Notes under the pieces: model-generated
Database searches by the model: none
What the model was told of the DNA's origin: nothing
What the model saw: the letters and a program-made list of their open reading frames with translations, nothing else
In this document: piece by piece, positions 45,486-56,006 of the stretch
Numbering within the stretch: position 1 is the first letter of the stretch
How the letters are laid out: every line of letters starts with the position of its first letter
Translations under genes and position numbers: made by a program
NCBI RefSeq assembly: GCF_029873635.1
Contig: NC_080423.1
Span: forward strand, 89,263,191-89,327,190
Length of the DNA stretch: 64,000 nt
Source: Malania oleifera
Taxonomy: Eukaryota > Streptophyta > Magnoliopsida > Santalales > Ximeniaceae
Direction of reading: 5' to 3'

Positions 45486-47808
45486 CTTATTTTGGCAATT
45501 ATTTTTTTTATTATCTTTATTTTTTTTAGTAATGTTATCATTATTATTATTATTATTTATTACTTTTAATATTAGTATTATTACTTTATTTTTATTAATA
45601 TTATTATTATTATTATTTTACCAATAGTATCTTAATTTTTATTTTTGCTATAATTATTTATTATTAGTTACTATTAGTAGTAGTATTATTATTCTTATTA
45701 CCTTGTTGATACTTATATTATTATGATCATTATTATTATTATTATTTCCATTTTCATTATTTCCATAAGAATAAAAGCATAAAAAAAAAGAGAAAAAGAA
45801 AAATAAAATCAAAAAGGGAAGTTTGTTTTTAGGGTTTCCAAGAAATTCTTTTATAAAAGAGAGGCCAAGGGGCCAAGCAGTGGGGCGGAGGCAACCAAAG
45901 AAAAACAAAACAAAAAGAAAAACCCTGCTGGTCTGCTCTCTCTCTCTCGCTCATTCTCTCTCCCTCAGTCTAAACCCAGCTTCTACCCTCACCATTCTCG
46001 TCTTCCCTCAACCTCACAGCTACCCTCTTCAAGAACTGCCGTAGCCATCTGTTTCCAGCAACTCTGCCATAGCCGTGAACACTGTTCACGGCTAGCCTGC
46101 TACACACTGGCAGCCCCCCGCTGCTTCTCTCACACTCGTGACCAGCCCCGGCCATCCACTCTCACCGCAGCCAGCCACCATCATCCACCCTCGTCTCACA
46201 ACCTCCTGCAACCACCACAGACCAGCCCCAACGCCCTGCCGCCTGCTTCAACCGCTGCAACTCCGTCCACACAGCAACTGCCCGCAGAGCCTCCAGCAAG
46301 CCAACCCGAGGCCTCTCCACCTTGCTCCTGGTGAGATCCCGCAGAGCTCCCGCCCATCTCTTCCGGCCTTTCGGCGGTATAGCCCCAGCGACCCCCTGTG
46401 ACCTTCCTACTGCTGCTCTCAGCTACACACAGCACACCCTCACACAGCCAGTAAGCCTCCTTGCTCCCATACACACGCACACACATTCACTTGTCATTTT
46501 TATTTTTGTTTTTATTTTTATTTTTTGTTTCTTTTCTTTTTCTATTTCTTTGTTGATTTTTTTTATTTGTTCTAACATCTAATATCTGGTTTTTTTTTTC
46601 CTTGTATATGCAGGTATGTAGGTTTTTATTTTTATAGTTAGTTTAATATTTAGTATTCATGGTAAATTTTGGTTGTATTATTTATATAAGTTAATTGTCT
46701 TTATTGCGGAATTTTTATAGTTGGAATTTGTCTAGATATTTAAAGTTTATTTTCATTTTATTCGTTGGATTGTTAATATTATTATTGCATGTTTAATACG
46801 TAGCTAGAATAGTTATTGTAATTATTTACTTAATCCATATGTTTAGGGCTATTTAGGGTTTTCATTGTTGATGTAAGTTCAATTTTAATTACTTATGGTT
46901 TTCTTTATTGTATGTGTTTTCTATACTCATATTAATATTTTCTGATATTTAGTATTCGTATTTTAATATTTTATCATGTTTACATATAAAGGTATCAATC
47001 ATTATGGTAAGTTTAGTGTTTTGGTATATATTTTTCTATTATATTTAGTATGATATTGTATATAATATTATGGTATAATTATTATTTAGCTTCACTTATA
47101 AAGGCATTTTTTTATAGATGGTATTACCTTGTATAGTATCTTGAGTGTTTTAATATATACATACATATGGTATTTTATTGCCTATTTTGAAAGTTGTAAT
47201 ATTTTAACAGATATGCTTATTATCATTACTATTTTTATATGCATTGTGATAATTTAATATTTTAACTTATTATCTTATTAATATATAGTAAAACCTCCCA
47301 TACTAGTATTTTCCTATAAAAATTTTATATACAATTTCAAAATTTGGGAACATATTTTCTTAGATATTTTATTGATTTTTAATCCCTATGATTTTATTAC
47401 GGGGGTATTAGCCTTCGGATTTCACGTACCTTTAAGCTGTGAGGGAATATATATGTATATATTATATTTATTTAGTTATTTATTTATTTTTCATATGTAT
47501 TTATAAATTCATAAAAAGGAGTAATTTAAAGACTTATTAGATTAACTTAGGGATAATTTCAAATTAATTAGGTACCGTTCGTAAGAACGGGCGCGTAGGG
47601 GGTGCTCGTACCTTCCCCTCGCGTAACCGAACTCCCAACCCCAACTTTGGTAATGTAGACCAATTCTACCCCTAACGGGGTAGTAATCATGTGTTCTAAC
47701 CGCACTAAAGGTTAGTGGCGACTCTGACATTCCCTATTTTTCCTTAAAAACTAAAATTGATTTTTATTTCGCCGCCCGGGGCACACGTGCTCCTGGGACG
47801 TCGCGACA
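45187..47808 (+). mobile_element. 3' LTR of the Tat element
   Basis: 2622 bp, pairs with 36056-38693. Differences are mainly in the length of the ATT runs and a few substitutions and small indels; in one stretch (37508-37710 against 46615-46810) I count about two changes in 200 bp. Ends GACGTCGCGACA, then CCCAT. Confidence 0.92.
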
Positions 47809-47813
47809 CCCAT

Positions 47814-48275
47814 CACAGCATTCATCACACAAGCCATCAAATAATCTAGAGTGAGAATCATATACCTCTTCGTTGATTTCTTCCTCATGATTTACCTCCT
47901 CCTAATCATTTGATCTTGGAGCATTCGGAGGAGTTATTATCTCCTTTTCTTGGGATTCTCCATATTTCTTTTCTAGTTCATCCTAGATTTCCTGTGCTGT
48001 CTGACATGCCACAAACTCATTAGAAATATCAGAATCTAACGCAAGATATAACATGTCCATGGCATTAGAACTAATCATATTAAAATCATTCTTATTTATT
48101 TGTGCACATCTTCCTTTAGTAGTCACAAGCCAAACCCTCCAATCCATAGATTTCAAAAATATGGTCATTCTAACTTTCCACATGGTATAGTCGACACCAC
48201 AAAATAATGGAGGACTGGAAAGTGACTGTCCCTCACAGAATGGGGATACACCAATGTGAGTTATTGTGATCTTTT
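47814..48275 (-). pseudogene. SIRE-like gag, N-terminal part
   Basis: On the minus strand, 48270-47986 reads a SIRE gag start (THIGVSPFCEGQSLSSPPLF, then MWKVRMTIFLKSMDWRVW and SNAMDMLYLALDSDISNEF). In-frame TAGs occur at 47985-47983 and 47904-47902. The frame is otherwise open to the Tat insertion at 47814 and continues at 36055. No clear ATG upstream of 48183; the start is uncertain. Confidence 0.8.
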
Positions 48276-48304
48276 TGCAAAAACGTTTAAATCAAGTGCA
48301 ACGA

Positions 48305-48319
48305 GACTCTAATACCAAT
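48305..48319 (-). promoter_or_regulatory. Primer-binding site of the SIRE-like element
   Basis: AGACTCTAATACCAAT on + reads ATTGGTATTAGAGTCT in sense, directly after the 5' LTR end. It matches the initiator tRNA-Met-type site TGGTATCAGAG with one C-to-T change. Confidence 0.85.
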
Positions 48320-50558
48320 TGTTAGAATTTATGTATTCCCAAGAGGTGGGGGATGAATTGGAATTTTAAACTTTTCTCCTAGGTTAAGCTAGATGTTAGC
48401 TGAGTATTACAACCTAGGGTCTTTTTATCAAATTCCAAATACGCTGATGAATATAATATGCAGAAATTTAAATCAAACGCATCATTCACATAATAATATA
48501 TATGTGCAGTAAATATAAAGTGCGACAATATACACAAACACAAGATATGTTATCGGGGTTCGACCAATTGTGCCTATGTCCCCACCTCTAACTCGCAAGC
48601 CCGAGGATTCCACTAATAGCTCACTTAAAGGTGGAGCGACGCGGATTACAACTAGGTCAATTAGAATAGAGGTGACCTCAACCTTAACCAAGTCAATTAG
48701 AGAGGTTGACCTCAACCTACACGTCTTAACAGGATGGTGCACCTAGCTTTCCTAACCGGGTCTAAGCCAATCCGGGACTATTCCAATGCTAGTCTCCCTC
48801 TTCAAGCCCGTGCCTGGAATACAACAATTTTGCTCAATAAATGAAACAGTACAGTGATTGTGCTTTCGTGTAAAGAAGATATGTACCCAAATACGCGCAA
48901 TTACATACACTACAATATGATTTAATATGTAAGCTCAGTGTGGTCCAATATTTCAATTCTCAAAATATTTGCAATCAGTGTAATGAGTACGTGAGAGTGT
49001 CAACTAATACAATCTTTGTATTGCAATATGTGTTCAATCGAATAGCTCACACAAAGATATCAAGTCTCAAATATTCCAATCAGCAGGATGTCTCAAGCAT
49101 GTGAATATCAAATAATGTATATGCTTGGTTTGCAAAAGATGTGTAATCTTTGTATTCAGCAAATAATATATGAGTGAATGAATATTGCAACAAAGATATC
49201 TATCTCATAAACAAATATCTCTTTAAATATTTTTCAAGATAAAGGCACAATAGATATTTGAAAATGTTTGACAAGTTTTTGCAATTCAAAAACAAATACA
49301 AGCTTCTCAAGATATTGCAATGAATATGCAATACTCAAAAGTTTTATATAAGTCTTCTTAGGAGAGACTTATTAACAAAGTCCCCTAAGAACACTTAGGT
49401 TTAGCTCCCATAAAAAATCAAATCAATCTAATCAAAATGGGAGAGCAAACGTTTCTAATCAAGCACTCAATCAACTTACAGAGATTTTGAGCAATAGGAG
49501 AAGGTAAGTATGAGTGGTTAGGGCTTAAGAATGAGTATTATAGGATTTGGAAATTTCAGAAAATTTCTCCTAATCAAAGTGGCTAATCTCTTGCTAATTT
49601 GCACAAATGATCTCATATATATAGACATAGGAAGAGATATGACCGTTAGGGACCTATTGGTATTATAGGGAAGTTTAATGGCGTTTCAAATATTTTCACC
49701 CTATTTAAAAATATTAACTGCGGTAAAAAATGAGGTGCAATTGGAGAGGTCCAGTCGACCAGAACAGTTTTAGTCAACCAGAGTTCATATGGTTCGGTCG
49801 ACCAGGGCATTTTTGAACTGAATGGTCGGTCGACCGAAAGTGCCTTTCCAAAGGTGATTTTCCATTTTACCGAGGTTTGGTCGACCGAGTCATTTTGAAC
49901 TGGTTGGTTCGGTTGACCAGACCGTTGGGATTTTTCTCGAGGACCCTCGGTTGACTAGGTAGTTGGAGAACATTTTTTGCTCGGTCGACCGAATGGTCAA
50001 TATATTGACCTCAAGGGGTTTTGGTTGACCGGGGGGTTTTGAACTACATAGGTTCGGTCGATCAGGGCCTTGGTCAACTGTTGACCCCGGCTTGTTTTGG
50101 TCAACTAGGGCAAAATGAACTGCCTTGGCCGGTCGACTAAAAGTGCACAATGTATGCATTTTGGTCCTGTTTCAATACACATTCACCCTATTTAAGTGCC
50201 TAATGCATGCAAGTGCAAAGGTGAGTGTCCTAGGGTCATTTTATGTCCAAAATCAAGACACCAAAGGAATCCGGTAGTAAACCCTAAGGTCTCTCTACGG
50301 TCACTTTTAGTTCGTATTTGGTTTGAGCTTACGTAATAAATCATACGTGTGCTTATTACAAACCAAATATCCTAATTACCATTACATACCCTTGAATAAA
50401 TATAAAGTACAATATAATTAGAAAAAGGTCTTCAACTTCACTCTCTCTTTGTGCTTTGTGATTTCCCAATATAAGTTCCCGCACAAAACCTCAGACACCC
50501 ATTAGTTGCAATGAGTATTTGTCATAATCAAAACCGGGCGTGACCTATAAGGTCAACA
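48320..50558 (-). mobile_element. 5' LTR of the SIRE-like element
   Basis: 2239 bp, on + from TGTTAGAATTTATG to TATAAGGTCAACA, right flank CAACA (50559-50563). Same layout as 26918-29138: GTCGACC cluster at 49750-50135, TATA region near 49616-49624, GTAGGC-type motif at 48583-48555. Confidence 0.92.
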
Positions 50559-50563
50559 CAACA

Positions 50564-50829
50564 TTTTTAATTGTGGTTTTAAGAATAACCATGGAGAGAA
50601 AAATCTAATTTAAAACCATATCCTAATAGGTAGGGCACAATCATAGCAAAATAGGTTTAGTTAGACACAATTTTGAAAAAAAAAAAAAAAAAAACTTAAA
50701 GGGAAGCAATATGTGATCAAAACTTATGCTACCCCCCTTTTGGCTTGCGAAATCCAACCAACCAAATTTGAGGAATTGATTCCAATTATCTTGTTTGTAC
50801 GCAAAATAAAAGATGGAATTAAATTCTTT
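50564..50829. other. Short intergenic stretch
   Basis: Older host or repeat sequence in which the SIRE-like element landed; one A-run of 19 (about 50678-50696). No gene seen. Confidence 0.5.
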
Positions 50830-50834
50830 ATTAG

Positions 50835-51737
50835 TGTCGGAGTGTCAAGCTTGAAGGAATCCAGGTCGTCCATTCTTTAGAGATCCATCGACTGCTTTTA
50901 CACTTTTGTTATGGGGGGGCATTTATGTAATTTACCTGTAATTAATTGTAAATGAATAAAATAAAATAAAAACAGAAAGGGGCACTGGGGGTTTTAATTT
51001 CTGTTTTGACAGCTTCAGAAAAAATTCAACTTAGCCGAGACTTCCTTCCATTTCATAACCGAGAGGAGTGCCTTTACCTACGAGAGAGGACCTGCAACCC
51101 AAGAGAGAGTCGTCGCCAGTCGAGAGAGATCCTTCAGCCACAACGCATGAGAGAGGGAGACGGGAGGAGGAGGGTTTGGCGTTGGGGATCTCTAGCCTCC
51201 AGCGGAGGTTCATGCACGGGTAAGGGGAAGGTAAGCACAGATCTAAGTCTTAGGAGGGTTTATTTTTGGGAAATCAATGAGGAAGATAGGAAGAAGCCTA
51301 GGGTTCTTCGCAAGTGCAAAGGGGGGTTTTCTTGGGTCATTCTTAAACTGATTTTCAGAGGAGATCGGTAAGCCAAGAGAGGTAAATCTGTGTAATTGTG
51401 TTTATTTCCACCGTCTTTAATATAGCGCCTCCAAAGGTGAGTTCCTACTGTGGATGTAGGCCAATTTTTGGGCCGAACCATGTAAATTTGTTTTTGTGGT
51501 TTGTGATTGTGCATGTTTATGTTTTACTGAGTTTATTTTGGCTTTGCTGAATATTGTTTGGTAAATAAATATTTTTCTTGATCAGGCTAGGCACACACGC
51601 ACACGTTGAAATAAACAGGTTTTAATTTAGGTGTGGTTGTGGTTGCTGCTTAAATAAAATCAGATTCTTATTGTGGTTTGTTAATAATTGATTAAAATCT
51701 GAAAATTAGAATAAGCAATCAGGTTATTCACACAACA
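50835..51737 (+). mobile_element. 5' LTR of the Tork-like element
   Basis: 903 bp; GAGAGA-rich middle (51055-51170), GGATGTAGGCC...GGCCGAACC at 51452-51479 and AGGTTATTCACACAACA end. Open frames in it (51006-51371) are not conserved coding sequence. Confidence 0.9.
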
Positions 51738-51753
51738 AGTGATATTAGAGCCT
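51738..51753 (+). promoter_or_regulatory. Primer-binding site of the Tork-like element
   Basis: AGTGATATTAGAGCCT follows the LTR; TGATATTAGAGC resembles TGGTATCAGAGC with two transitions. Confidence 0.65.
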
Positions 51754-51762
51754 GGCTTTGTG

Positions 51763-52295
51763 ATGGGGACTGCTATGTTTGAAATAGAAAAATTCACCGG
51801 AAAAAATAACTTTGGTTTATGGAGGATTAAGATGTGTGCCATCTTGGTACAGCTGGGGCTTGAGGAGGCTCTTCTTGGAGAAAAGAAGGAGGCTTCCACT
51901 TCACAAGAGGGGAAACCAAGTTTACCCTCCACCGATAAAGTGATATTAGTATAGATGAAGAAGACCAAGCAATTATTTTTTTAAGTTCTCTTGATTCCAC
52001 ATGAAAATTTTAAAGAAACTATGATGTATTGGAGAGAGAGGTTGACTTTACAAGATGTGCGAGCAGTTTTGCACTTTTGGGAACTGCACACAAGTTTGAG
52101 TCTAAATAAGGTTCAAGGGAAGGGTTAAATGTGAGAGGTGGATCTAAAAAGAAGGACAAGAAAGGAAAAGGTAAGGGATCTAGATCAAAATTTAAAAGCA
52201 AAGCACTAAAGTGTTTTTCTTATCACAAGGAAGGGCATTTTAAGAGGGACTGCCCTAAAAGGAAAAAGGTTGTCAATGCCATCACCTCTGAATCA
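51763..52295 (+). pseudogene. Tork-like gag, internally deleted and frameshifted
   Basis: 51763-51954 reads the gag start (MFEIEKFTGKNNFGLWRIKM). Positions 51955-52130 hold only short scrambled remains of the gag core, much shorter than in intact relatives, so most of it is deleted. 52131-52295 reads a Lys-rich segment and a zinc knuckle CFSYHKEGHFKRDCP, where the second Cys is Tyr, breaking the CCHC. Confidence 0.82.
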
Positions 52296-53465
52296 AAGGA
52301 TAAGGCAGCTATAGTTTTAGATGGGTATGATAGTACAGAAGTGTTGAACGTCTCTAAGAAAGATTCGGGAAAAGAATGGATATTAGATTCAGGATGTTCC
52401 TTCCACATGTGTCCATTGAAAAACTGGTTTGAGTTCTTTACATGCTTAGAAGGAGGTTATGTTATCCTAGGAGACAATAAGTCATGTAAAATACAGGGTA
52501 TTGGGACAGTAAGGCTTCTAATGCATTATGGGATTGAAAGAGTGCTAAGAGATGTGATGTACATACCTAAGTTGAAGAGAAACTTAATTTCTCTTGGTAG
52601 CTTAGATAAGACAAGGTACACATTTAAGTCTGAAAGAGGTAGCCTAAGAGTATGTAGAGATTCACTGGTAGTGATGAAAGGGGTGCTAAAGAATGGGCTA
52701 TACACCTTGGTAGGAAATACAGTGATTGGTGAAATTTCACCTATCAATCACAACATAGAAAATCAGGTTTCCTTGTGGCATAAGAGGCTAGGACACGTTA
52801 GCCAACAAGGCCTAAAGGAGCTAGAAAAACAAGGGCTGCTTGGGGATAGGAAACTTGAGGAATTGTCATTTTGTGAGGAGTGTGTCTTGGGTAAGTCTAC
52901 TAGGGTTAGTTTTAAGAAGTCCACTCACACCACAAAATAGACTCTTGATTACATACATTCAGACTTGTGGGGGCCTGCTACGGTTAGTTCTCATGATGGT
53001 TCTAGGTATTTTTTGTCAATTATAGATGACTTTTTTTAGGAAAGTATGGGTTTATATTCTAAAACATAAAAGTGATACTTTTGAAAAGTTTAAAGAATGG
53101 AAAACCTTAGTTGAAACTCAAGTTGGCAGAATAGTTAAAATACTGAGAACGAACAATGGATTAGAATACTTGTCAAATGAATTTTCTAAATTTCGTAAAG
53201 CTGAGGGGATTGCTAGACATAGGATTGTTAGGAATACTCCCCAACAAAATGGACTAACTGAAAGGATGAATAGTACTATTCTGGAAAGGGTAAGATGCAT
53301 GTTAGCCATTTCAGGTCTGCCCAAGACCTTTTGGGCAGAGGCGGTGACCACTGTTGTATATCTTATTAATAGGTGTCCTTCCTCAACTCTAAATTTTAAA
53401 ATCCCTCAAGAAATCTGGTCGCGTAAGCCTACTAATTATCAGGGTTTAAAAGTTTTTGGGTGAGT
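52296..53465 (+). pseudogene. Tork-like protease and integrase, broken
   Basis: Protease: WILDSGCSFHMCP with intact D-S-G. GAG-pre-integrase: VSLWHKRLGHVSQQGLKELE, then CEECVLGKSTRVSF. A TAG at 52938 lies just before the integrase core, whose first Asp is in YIHSDLWGP. At 53031-53037 a run of seven T shifts the frame (DDFF then stop), and 53026-53463 continues in the next frame: ILRTNNGLEYLS, where the second catalytic Asp is Asn, and RNTPQQNGLTERMNST with the Glu. So two independent lesions disable integrase. Confidence 0.88.
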
Positions 53466-55474
53466 AACCTATGCCCACATTAGAACTGATAAATTAGAGC
53501 CTAGGGCTATTAAATGCATTTTTGTGGGATACCCAGAGGGGGTTAAAGGCTATAAGCTCTAGGTTACAATACCTGGAAAACAAAAATGTATTATTAGTAG
53601 GGATGTAGTTTTTAATGAAACTAAAATGAGGGGAAAATCATAAAATTCAGATGAAAGTGTTCGGCTTTCTGATACTAGTGACCTGCAGCTTGAGGTGGAG
53701 CAACCCTCCACTTCTCATAGCCATTTAGAAACAGATGTTGTAGATTTTGGGAAGCAAAACTCGAAACCAGAAACCTCTTAATTAAGTAAAACCTACATTC
53801 TAGCACGAGATAAGGAGAGGAGGGTCATAAGACCTCCTCAAAGGTATGGGGAAGCTGATATGACAGCTTTTTCTCTTTTTGTTGCTGAAATAGAAATTGA
53901 GGTGGAGCCTAGGACTTTTAGAGACACCATGGATAGTAAAAAGGCTGAAAAATGGATTCTTACAATGCAAAAAGAAATTGAGTCTCTAAACAAGAATAAT
54001 ACATGGGTGATGGTACCTAAACTGGAAAAATAGAAACTCATAGGATCCAAGTGGATCTTTAAGAGGAAAGAGGGAATCCCTAAAGTTGAACCACCTACGT
54101 ATAAAGCTAGGTTAGTGGCTAAGGGATTTACACAAAGGGAAGGGGTAGATTATAATGAAATATTTTCCCCTGTTGTGAGGCATAGTTCAATTAGAATTCT
54201 ATTATCTTTTGTTGCTATACATGACTTTCATTTGGAACAACTTGATGTTAAAACTGCTTTCTTGCATGGTACTTCAGAAGAAACAGTTTATATGCAACCT
54301 CCTAAGGGTTTTGATACAGAGATGAATAAAAATCATGTATGTTTATTAAAGAAATCTTTATATGGGTTGAAACAATCACCTAGACAATGGTATAAACGAT
54401 TTGATTCTTACATGATTCAAAATGATTTCTGTAGAAGCAATTATGATGGATGTGTTTATTATAAATCATGTGATAAATGTAATATATATTTGCTACTATA
54501 CGTTGATGACATGTTGGTTGCTTATGGAGACTTGGATATGTTAAATCAAGTTAAGTGCATGCTTAAATCTGAATTTGAAATGAAAGACTTAGCACCTGCT
54601 AAAAGAATACTTGGTATGGAAATAACTAGAGAAAGGAATAAAAAGCTTCTCTACTTGTCTCAAAAGTCTTATATTTCAAAGGTGTTAAAAAGATTTTATG
54701 AGTCATCTTAAATCTACTTCTGTTCCTGTTGCACAGCATGTTAAATTGTCTAGAAAACAGTGTCTTGAAACTGAAAATGAGTCACTGTTTATGAATAGAA
54801 TACCTTATGCTAGTATGGTTGGTAGTGTAATGTATGCTATGGTATGTTCTAGACCTGATCTATCTTATGCTGTGAGTCAAGTGAGTAGATTTATGAGCAA
54901 ACCTGGAAAACCACATTGACATGCTTTGAAACAAATTTTTCAATACTTGTTTGGAACAAAACAGTAAGGATTAATATTTGGAAAAAGGGATATGCATTGT
55001 GAAATAGGGTTAAAAGGATATGTAGATTCTAATTATGCTGGAAATCTAGATACTAGGAAGTCTTTGTCTGGTATGGTCTTTTCTTTTTTTGATAGTACTA
55101 TTAGTTGGAAATCACACATGCAGTCAGTGGTAGCCTTATTTACCATGGAGGTTGAATATATTGTCATGACTGAAGCCTTTAAGGAGGCTATATGGATAAA
55201 AGGACTATGTCTAGAGTTAGGAATGTATAGTGGAACCATTATAATTTATTATGACAATCAAAGCACTATTCGTTTGGTTAGGAATCATATTTATCATGAT
55301 AGGTCCAAACATATAGATGTTAGGCTTCATTTTGTGAGGGATATTATTTCTAGTGGTGAAATAGAAGTAAAGAAAATTCCAACAGAGGATAATCCTTCTA
55401 ATATGATGACTAAAGCAGTACCTAAATCCAAGTTTGAACATTGTTCAAACTTGGTTAACCTTGGAACTTGCTAG
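53466..55474 (+). pseudogene. Tork-like reverse transcriptase and RNase H, broken
   Basis: One frame runs from 53466 to 54711 with stops at about 53561, 53641, 53779 and 54031, through WIFKRKEGIPKVEPPTYKAR, QLDVKTAFLHG, SLYGLKQSPRQWYKRFDSYM and the intact catalytic LLLYVDDMLVA. At about 54700 the frame shifts; 54698-55474 (stops at 54917 and 54966) reads [63 protein letters not shown] and [15 protein letters not shown]. The pol stop is at 55472-55474. Confidence 0.9.
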
Positions 55475-55548
55475 CGTTTGTTTTGCAAGAACCGCCATAG
55501 GAGATGCTAAGGAGGTGCAAGGGTCACAATCTTGCCAAGGTGGAGAAT
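55475..55548 (+). other. 3' untranslated region and polypurine tract of the Tork-like element
   Basis: Short spacer ending in AAGGTGGAGAAT at 55537-55548, directly before TGTTGGAGTG of the 3' LTR. Confidence 0.8.
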
Positions 55549-56006
55549 TGTTGGAGTGTCAAGCTTGAAGGAATCCAGACCGTCCATTCTTTGGAGATCC
55601 AGCGGCTATTTTTACACTTTTGTTATGTGGGGCATTGATGTAATTTACCTGTAATTAATTGAAAATGAAAAAAAAAAAAAAACAGCAAGGGACGCTGGGG
55701 GTTTTAATTTCTATTTTGGCAGCTTTAGAACAAATTCAGCGTAGCCGAGACTTCCTTCCATTTCAGAATCGAGAGGAGTGCCTTCAACTACGAGAGAGGG
55801 CCTACAGCCCGAGAGAGAGTCGTCACCAGCTGAGAGAGATCCTTCAGCCGCAGCGCACGAGAGAAGGAGACGGCAGGAGGAAGATTCGGCGTTGGGGATC
55901 TCTAGCCTCCAATGGAGCTTCACGCACGGGTAAGGGGAAGGTAAGCACAGATCTAGGTCTTGGGAGGGTTTCTTTCAAGGAAATCAGGGAGGAAGATAGG
56001 AAGAAG

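Larger units (their letters stand above)
36056..47808 (+). mobile_element. Tat/Ogre-like Ty3/gypsy element without visible pol, nested in SIRE gag
   Basis: 11,753 bp with LTRs 36056-38693 and 45187-47808, both TGTAGACA... to ...GCGACA, and CCCAT duplications. The primer-binding site (38697-38715) and polypurine tract (45174-45185) are well formed. The interior has a leader with tandem repeats, a broken gag (40271-41122) with a Tat-type zinc-finger end, then about 4 kb of non-coding DNA with two minisatellite arrays. I see no protease, reverse transcriptase, RNase H or integrase motif in any frame. The two LTRs are nearly identical where compared, so insertion is recent relative to its host element. 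Confidence 0.92.
26918..50558 (-). mobile_element. SIRE-like Ty1/copia element without recognisable pol, carrying two nested insertions
   Basis: Both LTRs (48320-50558 as 5' and 26918-29138 as 3') are on the minus strand and flanked by CAACA at 26913-26917 and 50559-50563. In order: 5' LTR, primer-binding site, gag (48275 down to 47814, then 36055 to 35343), a non-coding stretch with GTCGAC motifs, a PF20167-like ORF, 3' untranslated region, polypurine tract, 3' LTR. Removing the Tat element and the 30475 solo LTR leaves about 9.4 kb. I find no protease, integrase, reverse transcriptase or RNase H motif in it, so it would need pol from a partner. The SIRE label rests on LTR, polypurine-tract and gag resemblance. 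Confidence 0.88.

Noticed and set aside
51006..51371. 121-codon ORF, repeated at 55659-56060, as a gene
   Set aside because: It is the GAGA-rich part of the Tork-like LTR; the two copies are the LTR pair and the reading frame is not preserved to the same end.
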